A DNA stretch of 64,000 nt, from positions 9,486,001 to 9,550,000 of the forward strand of contig NC_045132.1 of the NCBI RefSeq assembly GCF_007655135.1, given 5' to 3'. The translations under genes were made by a program, and so were the position numbers. Position 1 is the stretch's first letter, and every line of letters begins with the position of its first letter. Under the pieces are notes generated by a model, which was not told the DNA's origin, searched no databases, and worked only from the letters and a program-made list of their open reading frames with translations. Below, one piece after another: positions 11,942 to 22,268 of the stretch. The DNA is from Punica granatum (Eukaryota > Streptophyta > Magnoliopsida > Myrtales > Lythraceae).

Positions 11942-13478
11942 TTATATCGAAACAAGAGCCATCATGCCTAAAGAACTTACCACAAGGGGTTTCCTCACAA
12001 GCTCGATATTCCTTACAAAATTCATAGTCATCAGCATATAAATTTTTAATATGCTCAAAACCAAGCAATTTTGCATTAAGTGTAGAGGGTAATGCATACC
12101 TGCGAGAAAGTGCATCGACGACCACATTCTCCTTACTTTGCTTATACCGACTGACAGATAGAAACGTCTCAATGAACTCCACCCATCGAACATGTCTTTT
12201 GTTTAGCTTGTATTGGCCCTTCAAGTATTTCAATGACCCATGATCGATGTGAATCACGAACTCCTTAGGCCATAGGTAGTGTTGCCACGTTTCTAAAACT
12301 CAAACTAATGCATACAACTCCTTATCATAAGTTAGGTAGTTTAAGGCTGGCCTGCTTAGTTTTTCGCTAAAGTAAGCAATTGGTCGTCCTTCCTACATAA
12401 GAACTGCGCCTATATCAATACCTGAAGCATCACATTCAATTTTAAATGTTTTTTGAAAAGTTATGTAAAGACAATAAATGAGCGTTAGTCAGCTTCTTTT
12501 TTATTAGCTGAAACGCCTTCTCTTGTTCTTCTCTCCATTTAAATTCAACATTTTTCTTGATCACTTCAGTAAATGGTGCGGCTATGCTATTAAAATCCTT
12601 CACGAACTGCCGGTAAAAACTAGCAAGTCCATGAAAACTACGAGCATTACCTACACTTGTGGGACTCGACTACTCTTGTATTGCATGTACATTCTCTTCA
12701 TCAACATGTATACCTTGTGCACTAACAACAAATCCCAGAAATACAAGCTTATCGGTGCAAAAAGTACACTTCTTCATATTAGCAAATAACTTTTCTTTCC
12801 TAAGCGCATCTAAAACAGATTTCAAATGTATCACATGATCATTCAAGTTTTGGCTATAAATAAGTATATCATTAAAGTAGACAACAACAAATCTGCTTAT
12901 AAATGCACGCAAAACATTATTCATAAGTCTCATAAAAGTGCTCTGAGGTTTAGTCAAACCGAAAGGCATAATTAACAATTCATACAAACTATATTTTGTT
13001 TTAAAGACAGTTTTCAATTCATCTCATTCTTTCATTTTAACCTGATGATAACTACTCTTTAAATTAATTTTAGAAAATACACAAGAATCATGCAACTCAA
13101 CTAACATATCATCTAACCTAGGAATATGATGACAATACTTTACCGTTATGTTGTATAACTTGGCAATCAACGCACATTCTCCACGTCCCATTCTCTTATG
13201 TACAAGTATATCCGGAACGGCGCATGGGCTTATACTCTCCCTCACGTACCCTTTCTCCAATAACTACTTACTTGCTGTTGAAACTCCTTTGTCTCCTCGA
13301 GATTGCTCCTATAGGCTGGTTGGTTTGGAATTGTCGCACCGGGAATAAAATTAATTTGATGTTCAATCCCTCGGATTGGAGGAAAACCATGTGGTGTTTC
13401 CAAGAGAAACAACAGAACTAGGCAAAGTGACGTCAAGTTCGTTAGTGTTGAAAAATATCTCTTTGTACAAAAGTACAA
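11942..13478 (-). pseudogene. Reverse transcriptase and RNase H, outer CRM-like copy
   Basis: Several minus-strand frames (13478-13242, 13260-13024, 13017-12670, 12257-11942) together span the gypsy RT and RNase H. Visible are GFPPIRGIEHQINFIPGA, the RT palm [20 protein letters not shown], and [17 protein letters not shown] at the end of RNase H. The catalytic RT motif reads VVYFNDIL, with Asn where gypsy RTs have the first of two Asp residues. The inner copy has the same change. Compared with the inner copy it keeps the segment between the fingers and PFGLT that the inner copy has lost. Stops and frameshifts elsewhere show it is dead. Confidence 0.82.
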
Positions 13479-13684
13479 TCATCGGTTGATTTGAAAAACA
13501 TCGCTCGCTTAATTTCACTCACTTTTTGCCTAGAAATTCTTTTGTTTTCTCTATAATTTTCTCTCAATGGTCGAATTTTGATTCTCTTTTTCTCTTTCAT
13601 TTTTCTTGGCCTCCCTCTAATTTTCACTCGTTTTCTTCTGTTCACTCTCTGTCTTTTGATCACTCTTTTTTTGCAATTTCACTT
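13479..13684 (-). pseudogene. Charged linker before RT, outer copy, distal half
   Basis: On the minus strand this encodes the Lys/Glu/Arg-rich linker between protease and RT that the inner element carries at about 16800-16990. The outer linker is split: the other half continues at 20660 upwards, beyond the inner element. The five bases CACTT (13680-13684) are the left copy of the inner element's target duplication. Confidence 0.8.
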
Positions 13685-14494
13685 TGATGCAAATCGTAGC
13701 ACGACTTCAAGGGATCCAATTCAAGTTCCAATTGGACCGATTACGCGAGCACGAGCAAAGAAGTTTAAAGATGAACTCAACGGTCTGATTCAAGAGGTTT
13801 GGGCTCAAGCAAATTCGTGGAGGCCCATTGGACATGAATCATGTGATCTGCAAAGATCCATCAACATGATTCAAGTTATAGAAGATTCCGGACAAGGCTA
13901 AATTCAGCAAGTGTTTGAGGAAGTTTCTAGAATATTTGATGATCAAGAGAAGATATCATCAGATTTGTTTAAAGTTTAAATCTAATGGAGATATTCTAAG
14001 GATGTTTAGATTTCATATTTTTATAGATTACGTCATATCTCTATCGACATTCTAGATTTTATTTTCCTCATCTTTAAGAGGAGATATGGCCAGATTATGA
14101 TTAATTTATGTCTATATATATTCATCTTAGTTAATTTTTTTTAAAAAGAACATTTAAAAAAATTGTGAGAGTATTCTCTTTGGTTCTTGTAGAACTAATT
14201 TGAACTTATCGGAAGTTTCCGTGGCGTTCATCATCGACTTATCAAACGGCTTTCCACCACCGTTTGTGGCGTCTACATCGACTTATCAAACTGCTTTCCA
14301 CCACCGTTTGTGGCGTCTTCCTATATATCGAGGTTCTTGTTTCGCATTAAACAACGGGTTGAGGTCAGTTATACCAAGGTTCTTGTTTTTATCGTAAACA
14401 ACGAGTCGAAGGTTTGTTACTCAAATCTAATCGTGGAACGATCTTGGGTTTCTTTAGTTGTCGGGTCTCGTCATTCTTGGCGGGAATCACATCA
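13685..14494 (+). repeat. 5' LTR of the inner CRM-like element
   Basis: Starts TGATGCAAATCGTAGC and ends GGGAATCACATCA. It begins with an open frame for the integrase tail (to the stop at about 13899-13901), here detached from the rest of pol. A TATA-like run lies at 14113-14120. Because it abuts reverse-complemented linker sequence, it creates a chimeric frame at 13578-13901 that is not a gene. Confidence 0.9.
14113..14120 (+). promoter_or_regulatory. Putative LTR TATA box
   Basis: CTATATATATTC lies in the middle of the 5' LTR, and the same string occurs at 20276-20283 in the 3' LTR. This is the expected place for the element's Pol II promoter. No transcription evidence is available. Confidence 0.5.
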
Positions 14495-14496
14495 TT

Positions 14497-14508
14497 TGGT
14501 ATCAGAGC
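14497..14508 (+). other. Primer-binding site (initiator tRNA-Met type)
   Basis: TGGTATCAGAGC begins two bases after the 5' LTR. It is the standard complement to the 3' end of plant initiator methionine tRNA, which primes minus-strand synthesis in many plant LTR elements. Confidence 0.9.
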
Positions 14509-15145
14509 ATCAGGCTCCAAATCGGGTTTATCCTATCCTTTTTTGTTTCAATTTGTTGAGTTTCGCTTCATCGAGTTTGCTCTTTGTGGATTATTAGCAG
14601 CAAAAAAAAAATCGGCCAAAAAAATATACAGAGTTGAAAAAAAAGGATCGAAAGAAAAGAAGAAGATGTCGTTGTCAATTTGATCCAAATTTTGTACCTC
14701 AGACTATTCTAAAGTTGTTATTTCCTTTATTGCTGATCCACATTGATTTTGTTCCCGTAATTACATAATATCCTTTCTTCCATATTCTTTTCCCTATATA
14801 ATCCTTCACATCTTTTCATCCATATAACATTCTGATATACTTCATTCTGGTTGCCTTTTCTCTTGTTTCTTTTCTTCCTGAAATTTCCTTTGACCATTAA
14901 TTTTCCTTGATGAGTTCTTGGTGAATTGTTGCTAGAAAATTTGGAGTTATTTGTTTAGTTCCAAAAGAACCGAAAGAGAATTGTTTAGTGAAAAAAGACA
15001 AGAGCGGTGAGAACATTAGAGAGTTAAAAGCCACATATTTTTTTGAGTGAAAACACGAGTGTGGAGTGATTCACATTCTTGAGTGCAAACACATAAGGGA
15101 GAGAATTGTGAGGTCCATTCTTTCTAACTTTATTTTGCTGCAATC
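14509..15145 (+). other. Untranslated leader of the inner CRM-like element
   Basis: The stretch between the primer-binding site and gag has no long frame. It includes an A-rich tract (14600-14670) and would hold packaging signals by position. The equivalent leader of the outer element is at 22269-22905. Confidence 0.6.
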
Positions 15146-16191
15146 ATGTCTCACAACAGTTCTAAGAGTATTCCCGAAGGCGCTACGGAATTGACTGATT
15201 CGAAAATACTTATAGAGGCCATGATGAGTGAGATGAGGCGTGTGATGAGGTTGGAGTTTGAGCAGGTTCGTGAACGGATTGATATGATGGAGAATAAACG
15301 TGTGGAGCAGCCACAAAACGCTCCTAATGCACGTAGGAGGGAAAGAGTTCAACCGAGGGAAGTGAGGGTTGAAGATGAAGAGAATTATGGGGCTGGTTTT
15401 GATAAAGAAGATGATCGAGATTCGGTTGTTAGTAATAGGAGACATGGATGGCGGTTTAGAGAAGATAGGAATCGGGAAGACAATAACTTGGGTAGTATTA
15501 TGATAACAATCTCATCGTTTCAAGGAAAGAGTGATCCCGAAGCATACCTTGAGTGGGAGAAAACGGTGGAGTTTGTATTTGATTGTTATAGTTATTCCGA
15601 GCTGAAAAAAGTCAAATTGGCAACAATTGAATTCTCGGATTATGCAATTATCTGGTGGGATCAATTGGTGATAAATAGGCGAAGAAATAGAGAGCCACCT
15701 ATAGATACGTGGGAGGAAATGAAAAGGGTGATGATAAAGCGATTTGTTTCTAGTTATTACTATCGGGAGCTATATAATAAGTTACAAAATCTTAGGCAAG
15801 GTAACCAGAGTGTAGAGGAATATTTTAAGGAGATGGAAGTGGCCATGATTAGAGCAAATGTAGAGGAGGATCGGGAGGCTACTATGGCAAGATTTTTGGC
15901 TGGATTGAACCGGGAAATTCAAAATGCGGTGGAATTACAACATTATGTGGAGTTGGAGGATATGGTGCACATGGCCATCAAGATTAAGAACCAGTTCAAG
16001 AGGAGAGACAATACATGTGCAAGCCAAAGTCCAAGCACATCCACTTGGAAACCGAATCCGTGGAAGAAAGATGAGAAGCAATCCACGTTGAAGTCGAAAT
16101 CGAGCAAAATCAACATGCAACCAGCCACGTTCCTTAAGGTAAAACCGACATTTCTACCTTCAGGAATCGTGACATTAAGTGTTTTAAATAC

Positions 16192-16210
<19 letters not shown>
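15146..16210 (+). pseudogene. Gag (capsid) of the inner CRM-like element
   Basis: A 354-residue frame from ATG 15146. Residues 1-60 include a predicted helical stretch (MRRVMRLEFEQVRERIDMM). Residues 60-115 are highly charged. Residues about 124-285 form the Retrotrans_gag-type capsid core, with SDPEAYLEWEKTVEFVF, a WW pair before DQL, and MARFLAGLNREIQ. Gag assembles the cytoplasmic particle around element RNA. The frame leaves the polyprotein after about residue 325. The zinc knuckle lies downstream in another frame, so the native Gag would be longer. The outer copy appears to have the same frame break, suggesting it predates both insertions. Otherwise this is the best-preserved frame of the element. 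Confidence 0.85.
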
Positions 16211-16226
<16 letters not shown>

Positions 16227-16710
16227 CAAGCAGGTCATGGTAATGCGAGACATTGGTGACATTGTGACCGACACTGAAGATTCTGACACCGATGACATGC
16301 CCCCATTGGAGGACGTTCCCGAGGAGGAATATTTAGCTCCAGATGCATTGACATTGGTGGCAAGGAGAGCATTGAGCTTGCAAACAAAATGAGTTGAAGA
16401 AATGCAGCGGGAGAACATCTTTCACACTAGGTGCTACATCGAAGACAAGGTATGTAGTGCGATTATTGATGGTGGTAATTGTACTAATGTCACAAGCACA
16501 ACAATGGTGGAAAAATTGGGACTACCCATGCTGAAGCACCCCAAGCCATACAAATTACAATGGTTAAATGATAGTGGTGAGATAAGGGTGGACAAGCAGG
16601 TGTTAGTTGCATTTCGAATCGGTAAATGCGAAGATGGAGTGTTGTGTGATGTAGTACCGATGCAAGCGGGACATTTGTTGCTAGGGCGTCCATAGCAATT
16701 TGATAGGCGA
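16171..16710 (+). pseudogene. Zinc knuckle and aspartic protease of the inner copy
   Basis: From 16171 the frame reads CFKYQGRGHIASQC, a CCHC knuckle whose second Cys has become Tyr, followed by an acidic spacer. TGA at 16390-16392 interrupts it. From 16402 comes the retropepsin-like protease: VCSAIIDGGNCTNV contains the catalytic Asp in the DGG/DSG-type motif of this clade, and HLLLGRP is the second conserved block. A TAG at 16693-16695 then replaces the conserved Trp after GRP. The retroviral-type protease would cut the polyprotein. With these lesions it cannot be made in one piece. The TGA is also present in the outer copy; the TAG is not. Confidence 0.8.
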
Positions 16711-17010
16711 GTGAAGCATGATGGCTTTACGAACAAATACTTCTTTGTATTTAATCAACAAACAATCACTCTTGTACCATTGACACCGCAGCAAGTATAC
16801 GAGGATAAAGTGAGATTGCAAAAAGAGAGTGATCAAAAGAAAGAGAGTGAACATAAGAAAAAGAGTGAAAATCAGAGAGAGGCCGAGAAAAATGAGAGAG
16901 AAAAAGAAAATCAAAATTCTGCCATTGAGAGAAAATCCGAGAGAAAACAAAAGAATTTTATGCAAAAATGGGAGAAATTAGGCAAGCAATGTTTTCAAAT
17001 CAGCCGATGA
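16711..17010 (+). pseudogene. Charged linker between protease and RT
   Basis: About 100 residues, mostly Lys, Glu, Gln, Arg and Ser, with repeated KESDQKKESEHKKKSE-type units that probably form a helix or coiled coil. The equivalent position in the outer element is where the inner element inserted. The frame shifts at about 16980 into the RT frame. Confidence 0.7.
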
Positions 17011-18096
17011 TTGTACTTTTGTACAAAGAGGCATTTTTCAATACTAACGAACTTGATCTCCCTCTGCCTAGTTCTGTTGTTTCTCTATTGCAAGAGTATG
17101 AGGATGTTTTTCCCGAGGAAACACCACATGGGTTGCCTCCAATCCGAGGGATTAAACATCAAATTGATTTTGTTCCCGGTGCGACAATTCCAAACCGACT
17201 AGCCTATAGGAGCAATCCTGAGGAGATAAAGGAGCTTCAAGGGCAGGTAAGTGAGTTGTTAGAGAAAGGGTACGTGAGGGAGAGCTTGAGCCCATGCACT
17301 GTTCCAGTAATACTTGTACCTAAGAAGGATGAGACGTGGAGAATGTGCGTTGATTGCCGAGCAATCGACAACATAACGGTAAAGTATCGTCATCCTATTC
17401 CTCGCTTAGAAGATATGTTAGATGAACTGCATGGTTCTTGTGTATTTTCTAAAATTGATTTAAATAGTGTCTATCATCAGATTAGAATGAAAGAAGGAAA
17501 TGAATGGAAAACTGCCTTTTGGTTTGACTAATGCTCCGAGCACTTTTATGAGACTTATGAATCATGTTTTGCGTGCATTTATAGGTAGATTTGTTGTTTT
17601 CTACTTTAATGATATATTCATTTATAGAAAAAACTTGAATGATCATAAGGTACATTTGAAATCTGTTTTAGATGTGCTTAGAAAGGAAAAGTTATTTGCT
17701 AATATGAAGAAGTGTACATTTTGCACCGATAAACTTGTATTTTTGGGATTTGTTGTTAGTGCACAAGGTATACAGGTTGATGAGGAGAATGTACGTGCAA
17801 TCCAAAAGTGGTCGAGTCCCACAAGTGTAGGTAATGTTCGTAGTTTTCATGGACTTGCTTGTTTTTACCGACGGTTTGTAAAGGACTTTAGTAGCATAGT
17901 TGCACCACTTATTGAAGTGATCAAGAAGAAAGTTGGATTTAGATGGGGAGAAGAACAAGAGAATGCGTTTCAGTTAATAAAAGAGAAGTTGACCAACGCT
18001 CCTTTATTGTCTTTACCTAACTTTTCAAAAACGTTTGAGATTGAATGTGATGCTTCAGATATTAGTATAGGTACAGTTCTTATGCAGGAAGGATGA
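16968..18096 (+). pseudogene. Reverse transcriptase of the inner CRM-like element
   Basis: Two overlapping frames (16968-17531 and 17500-18096) cover the RT. The first has HGLPPIRGIKHQIDFVPG, YRSNPEEIKELQ and DCRAIDNITVKYRHPIPRL. The second has [43 protein letters not shown] and the start of RNase H. A deletion of about 41 bp at about 17517-17521, next to short TTT repeats, removes a dozen residues before PFGLT and shifts the frame. The outer copy retains them. The catalytic motif is YFND instead of YFDD, as in the outer copy. RT copies element RNA to DNA in the cytoplasmic particle. This copy cannot be active. Confidence 0.88.
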
Positions 18097-18360
18097 CCAA
18101 TTGCTTACTTCAGCGAAAAATAAAGCGGGGGCAGCCTTAAACTACCCAACTTATGATAAGGAGTAGTATGCTTTAGTTCGAGCTTTAGAGACGTGGCAGC
18201 ACTACCTATGGCCTAAGGAGTTCGTGATTCACACCGATCATGAGTCCTTGAAACACTTGTAAGGCCAACACAAGCTAAACAAAAGACATGCCCGATGGGT
18301 GGAGTTCATTGAGATGTTTCCATACGTCATTCGGTATAAGCAAGGTAAGGAGAATGTGGT
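18097..18360 (+). pseudogene. RNase H of the inner CRM-like element
   Basis: Continuing the RT frame past TGA at 18094-18096, the translation gives PIAYFSEK, a further stop and a local frame disturbance, then [18 protein letters not shown] and [11 protein letters not shown], then TAA at about 18259. After it come [20 protein letters not shown] and VVADALSRR. These are the standard gypsy RNase H blocks, which degrade RNA in RNA:DNA hybrids. At least three stops are private to this copy. Confidence 0.8.
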
Positions 18361-19162
18361 CGCCGATGCACTTTCCCGCAGGTATGCATTACTCTCTACA
18401 CTTGATGCAAAATTGCTTGGTTTTAAGCACATTAAAAATTTATATGCTGATGACCATGAATTTTGTGAAGAATATCGGGTTTGTGAGAAAATCCCTTGTG
18501 GTAAGTTCTTTAGGCATGATGGGTTCCTGTTTCGAGAGAATAAGTTATGCGTGCCTAATTGTTTCTTGAGGGAGTTATTAGTGCAGGAATCTCATGGTGG
18601 GGGATTAATGGGACATTTTGGAGTCGCAAAGACTTTATCTATTTTGCAAGAATACTTCTATTGGCCACATATGAAAAGAGATGTTGAGAGAATTTGTGGT
18701 AGATGTGTTACATGTAGGCAAGCTAAGTCCAGAGTGTAGCCCAACGGTTTGTATACTCCTTTACCTATTCCTAGTGAGCCTTGGATTGATATTTCAATGG
18801 ACTTTGTGTTAGGATTACCTAGGACTAAACGTGGGAGAGATTCAATTTTTGTGATTGTGGATATATTTTCTAAGATGGCACACTTTATTCCATGTCACAA
18901 AACGAATGACGCTTTGCATGTTGTTGATTTGTTCTTTAGGGAGATTGTGAGGTTACATGGCATGCCTAGAACAATTGTTTCAGATAGAGATGCTAAGTTC
19001 TTGAGCTATTTTTGGAAGACTTTGTGGTGCAAGTTAGGTATTAAGCTGTTGTTTTCTACTACTTGTCACCCACAAACTGATGGACAAACGGAAGTAGTAA
19101 ATAGGACTTTGTCTACTTTGTTGAGGGCAATCATAAAAAAGAACATCAAAACATGGGAATAG
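18361..19162 (+). pseudogene. Integrase zinc finger and DDE core, inner copy
   Basis: The HHCC zinc-binding part reads [16 protein letters not shown] ... [15 protein letters not shown], followed by TAG at 18737-18739, which is private because the outer copy has CAG. The DDE core follows at about 18749-19162: [13 protein letters not shown] (first Asp), [10 protein letters not shown] (second Asp) and [15 protein letters not shown] (Glu). All three catalytic residues are present. The frame ends after KTWE with TAG at 19160-19162. The outer copy carries the same TAG at the same codon. Integrase would join element DNA to the host chromosome. Confidence 0.87.
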
Positions 19163-19879
19163 TGTTTATCACATGTTGAGTTTGCTTATAACAGATCTGT
19201 TCATTCTACTACTAAATTTTCACCATTTGAAGTTGTTTATGGATTTAATCCTTTAACTCCATTGGATTTATCTCCTTTACCTTTGACTGAGCATGTTAAT
19301 TTAGATGACAAAAAGAAAGCTGAATTTGTCAAGCGGATTCATGAGAAAACAAGACTGAACATTGAGCGAAGAATGGAGCAGTATGCAAAACACGCCAACA
19401 AAGGGCGTCATAAGCTGATTCTTGAAGCCGGAGATTGGGTTTGGTTGCATATGAGAAAAGAGAGATTTCCGGCGCAAAGACGTTCCAAATTACTTCCGAG
19501 AGGCGATGGTTCTTTCCAAGTCCTAGAGCGCATCAATGACAATGCTTATAAACTAGAATTACTTGGTGAGTACAATGTAAGTGTTACTTTTAATGTTGTT
19601 GATTTGCTTCTTTTTTATGTAGGTGATGATTTGAGGGAAAACCCTTTTCAAGAGGAGGGGAATGGTGCAAATCGTAGCACGACTTCAAGGGATCCAGTTC
19701 AAGTTCCAATTGGACCGATTACGCGAGCACGAGCAAAAAAGTTTAAAGATGAACTCAACGGCTTGATTCAAGAGGTTTGGGCTCAAGCAAATTTGTGGAG
19801 GCCAATTGGACATGAATCACGTGATCCACAAAGATCCATCAACATGATTCAAGTTATAGAAGATTCCGGACAAGGCTAA
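19163..19879 (+). pseudogene. Integrase C-terminal domain running into the 3' LTR
   Basis: After the shared TAG the frame continues: [29 protein letters not shown], a basic segment, GDWVWLHMRKERFPAQRRSK, NDNAYKLELLGEY, and GPITRARAKKFKDELNGLI. It terminates at 19877-19879. The last 70 or so codons lie within the 3' LTR, and the polypurine tract sits inside this frame. I see no classical chromodomain. The organisation matches CRM-group integrases, whose C-terminal motif is partly LTR-encoded and has been linked to centromere targeting (family knowledge; no targeting is shown here). Confidence 0.82.
19650..19662 (+). promoter_or_regulatory. Polypurine tract, inner CRM-like element
   Basis: AAGAGGAGGGGAA lies directly before the TGGTGC start of the 3' LTR. 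This is the plus-strand primer site. It is inside the polyprotein frame, as in the outer copy. Confidence 0.85.
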
Positions 19880-20659
19880 ATTCAGCAAGTGTTTGAGGAA
19901 GTTTCTAGAATATTTGATGATCAAGAGAAGATATCATCAGATTTGTTTAAAGTTTAAATCTCATGGAGATATTCTAGGGATATTTACGCCCCGTTTGGAT
20001 TGAGAGAAATTTTATTTTAACTTTAACTTTAACTTTAACTCAACACACTACACAACAAAAATACACGTTTCCCGAGTCAAATTTATAATCACATCTCATT
20101 TGTTATTTTCCACAATCAAAATCAAAATCAAAATCAAAGTAACTTTAACTCTGAATCCAAACGGCCCCTTAGATTTCATATCTTTATAGATTATGTCATA
20201 TCTCTATCGATATTCTAGGTTTTATTTTCCTTATCTTTAGGATGAGATATGGCCAGATTATGATTAGTTTATGTCTATATATATTCATCTTAGTCAATTT
20301 TTTTAAAAAAAAGAACATTTAAAAAAATTGTGAGAGTATTCTCTTTGGTTCTTGAAGAACTAATTTGAACTTATCGGAAGTTTCCGTGGCGTTCATCATC
20401 GACTTATCAAACGGCTTTCCACCACCGTTTGTGGCATCTTTATCGACTTATCAAACTGCTTTCCACTACCGTTTGTGGCGTCTTCCTATATACCGAGGTT
20501 CTTGTTTCGCATTAAACAACGGGTTGAGGTCAGTTATACCAAGGTTCTTGTTTTTATCGTAAACAACGAGTCGAAGGTTTGTTACTCAAATCTGATCGTG
20601 GAACGATCTTGGGTTTCTTTAGTTGTCGGGTCTCGTCATTCTTGGCGGAAATCGCATCA
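19663..20659 (+). repeat. 3' LTR of the inner CRM-like element
   Basis: Matches 13685-14494 with about 4 % differences and is interrupted by a 182-bp MITE plus TTA (19987-20171). It ends GGAAATCGCATCA, followed by the right CACTT duplication (20660-20664). Confidence 0.9.
19987..20168. repeat. Tourist-type MITE in the inner 3' LTR
   Basis: The ends are CGCCCCGTTTGGATT and, at the right, AATCCAAACGGCCCC, a clear inverted repeat. The interior has AACTTT and AAAATC tandem motifs. The duplicated TTA lies at 19984-19986 and 20169-20171. The 5' LTR at about 13994-14010 is the exact empty site. A related element is at 39852-40095. Confidence 0.93.
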
Positions 20660-20664
20660 CACTT

Positions 20665-21060
20665 GATCCTCATATACTTGCAACGGTGTCAATGGTATAA
20701 GAGTGATTGATCGTTGATTAAGTACAAAGGAGTATTTGTTCGTAAAGCCATCATGCTTCGCACGCCTATCAAACTGCCATGGACACCCTAGCAACAAGTG
20801 TCCTGCTTGCATCGGGTACTACATCACACAACACTTCATTTTCGTATTTACCGATTCGAAATGCAACTAACACTTGCTTGTTCACCCTTATCTCTTCACT
20901 ATCATTTAACCATTGCAACTTGTACGACCTAGGGTGCTTCAACATGGACAGTCCCAATTTTTCCACCATCGTTGTGCTTGTGACGTTAGTATAACTACCA
21001 CTATTAAGAGTCAAACTATATACTTTGTCTTTGACGTAGTACCTGGTGTGGAAGTTGTTC
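20665..21060 (-). pseudogene. Protease and proximal linker of the outer CRM-like element
   Basis: The frame at 21014-20769 reads SGSYTNVTSTTMVEKLGLSM and VNKQVLVAFRIGKYENEVLC, which is the protease region after the catalytic Asp. It shifts frame near the end, so the GRP(W) block is read in another frame (CCATGGCAG keeps the Trp codon that the inner copy has lost). Below 20769 the linker begins and is cut at 20664 by the inner element. It joins the sequence at 13684. Confidence 0.8.
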
Positions 21061-22268
21061 TCCTACTACACTTTTTCAACTCATTTTGTTTGTAAACTCA
21101 ATGCTCTCATTGTCACCAATGTCAATGCATTAGGGGCTAAATATGCATCCTCGGAAACGTCCTCCAATGGTGGCATGTTATCGGTGTCGGACTTGCTTGT
21201 TTGGGCATTGGCTTGCCATGTGTCATCTTCCTTGGCATTTAAAACACTTAATGTCACAATTCCTGGAGGTAGAATTGTTGATTTTACCTTGAAGAACGTG
21301 GCTGGTTACTTCTTGCTTTTGCTCGTTTTCGACTTCGACGTGGATTGCTTCTCTTCTTTCTTCCATCGATTCGGTTTCCAAGTGGATGTGCTTGGACTTT
21401 GGCTTGTGTCCTCTTGAATCGGTTCTCAATCTTTTATGGCCATGTGCACCATATCCTCAAATTTCACATAATGTTGTATTCCACGGCATTTTGAATTTCT
21501 CGGTTCAATCCCGCCAAAAATCTTGCCATAGTAGCCTCCCGATCCTCCTCTACATTTTCTCTAATCATGGCCACTTCCATCCCCTTAAAATATTCATATA
21601 CACTTTTGTTACATTGCTTAAGATTTTGCAACTTATTATATAACTCCCCAGTATTAATAACTAGGAACAAATTGCTTCCTCATCACCTTTTTCATTTCCT
21701 CCGACGTATCTATGTGTGGCTCTCTATTTCTTCGCCTATTTATCACTAATTGATCCCACTAAACAATTGTATAATCCGAGAATTCAATGACTGTCAATTT
21801 GACTTTCTTAAGCTCAGAATAATTATGACAATCAAATACAAACTCCACCTTTTTTTCCTACTCAAGGTATGCTTCGGGATCACTCTTTCCTTGGAATAAT
21901 GGGATTTTCATCTTAATACTACCCAAGTTATTATCTTTTTGGTTTTTAACTTCTCTAAACCGCCATCCACGTCTCCTATTACTAACAATCGAATCCCGAT
22001 AATCTTCTTCATCAAAACCAGCCTCATAATTCTCTTCATCTTCAACCCCTACTTCCCTTGGTTGAACTCTTTCCCTCCTACGCGCATTAGGAGCGTTTTG
22101 TGGCTGCTCTACACGTGTGTTCTCCATCTAATCTATCCGTTCATGAACTTGCTCAAACTCTAACCTCATCACATGCCTCATCTCACTTATCATGGCCTCC
22201 ATAAGTACTTTCGGATCAGCCAATTTCGTAACACATTTGGCAATACTGTTAGCACTGTTGTGAGACAT
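21061..22268 (-). pseudogene. Gag and zinc knuckle of the outer CRM-like element
   Basis: On the minus strand it starts at ATG 22268-22266 in the same context as the inner gag (MSHNS). Frames 22127-21858, 21670-21464 and 21429-21223 align with inner Gag residues about 48-140, 205-275 and the basic tail. The tail frame reaches CIKCFKCQGR-type sequence, an intact first half of the CCHC knuckle, then meets a TGA. Relative to the inner copy about 47 bp of the acidic spacer after the knuckle are missing. The TGA in the AAAATGAGTTGAA context at 21083-21081 is shared with the inner copy. Confidence 0.8.

Larger units (their letters stand above)
13685..20659 (+). mobile_element. Inner CRM-like Ty3/gypsy retrotransposon
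   Basis: A 6975-bp element on the plus strand, inserted in antisense into the linker of a related element. It has two LTRs (810 and 812 bp once the MITE is removed), a primer-binding site, gag, protease, RT, RNase H, integrase and a polypurine tract, flanked by a perfect CACTT duplication (13680-13684 and 20660-20664). The domain order PR-RT-RH-IN is that of Ty3/gypsy. The C-terminal GPITRARAKKFKD tail inside the LTR fits the CRM group. The two LTRs differ at roughly 30 sites by eye (about 4 %), so the insertion is not recent. It carries frameshifts, stops and a roughly 41-bp deletion in RT. Confidence 0.9.

Noticed and set aside
13578..13901. 108-codon plus-strand frame ending in GPITRARAKKFKD
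   Set aside because: It is a chimera: the first third is reverse-complemented linker of the outer element, the rest is the LTR-encoded tail of the inner element. The junction is the CACTT insertion point.
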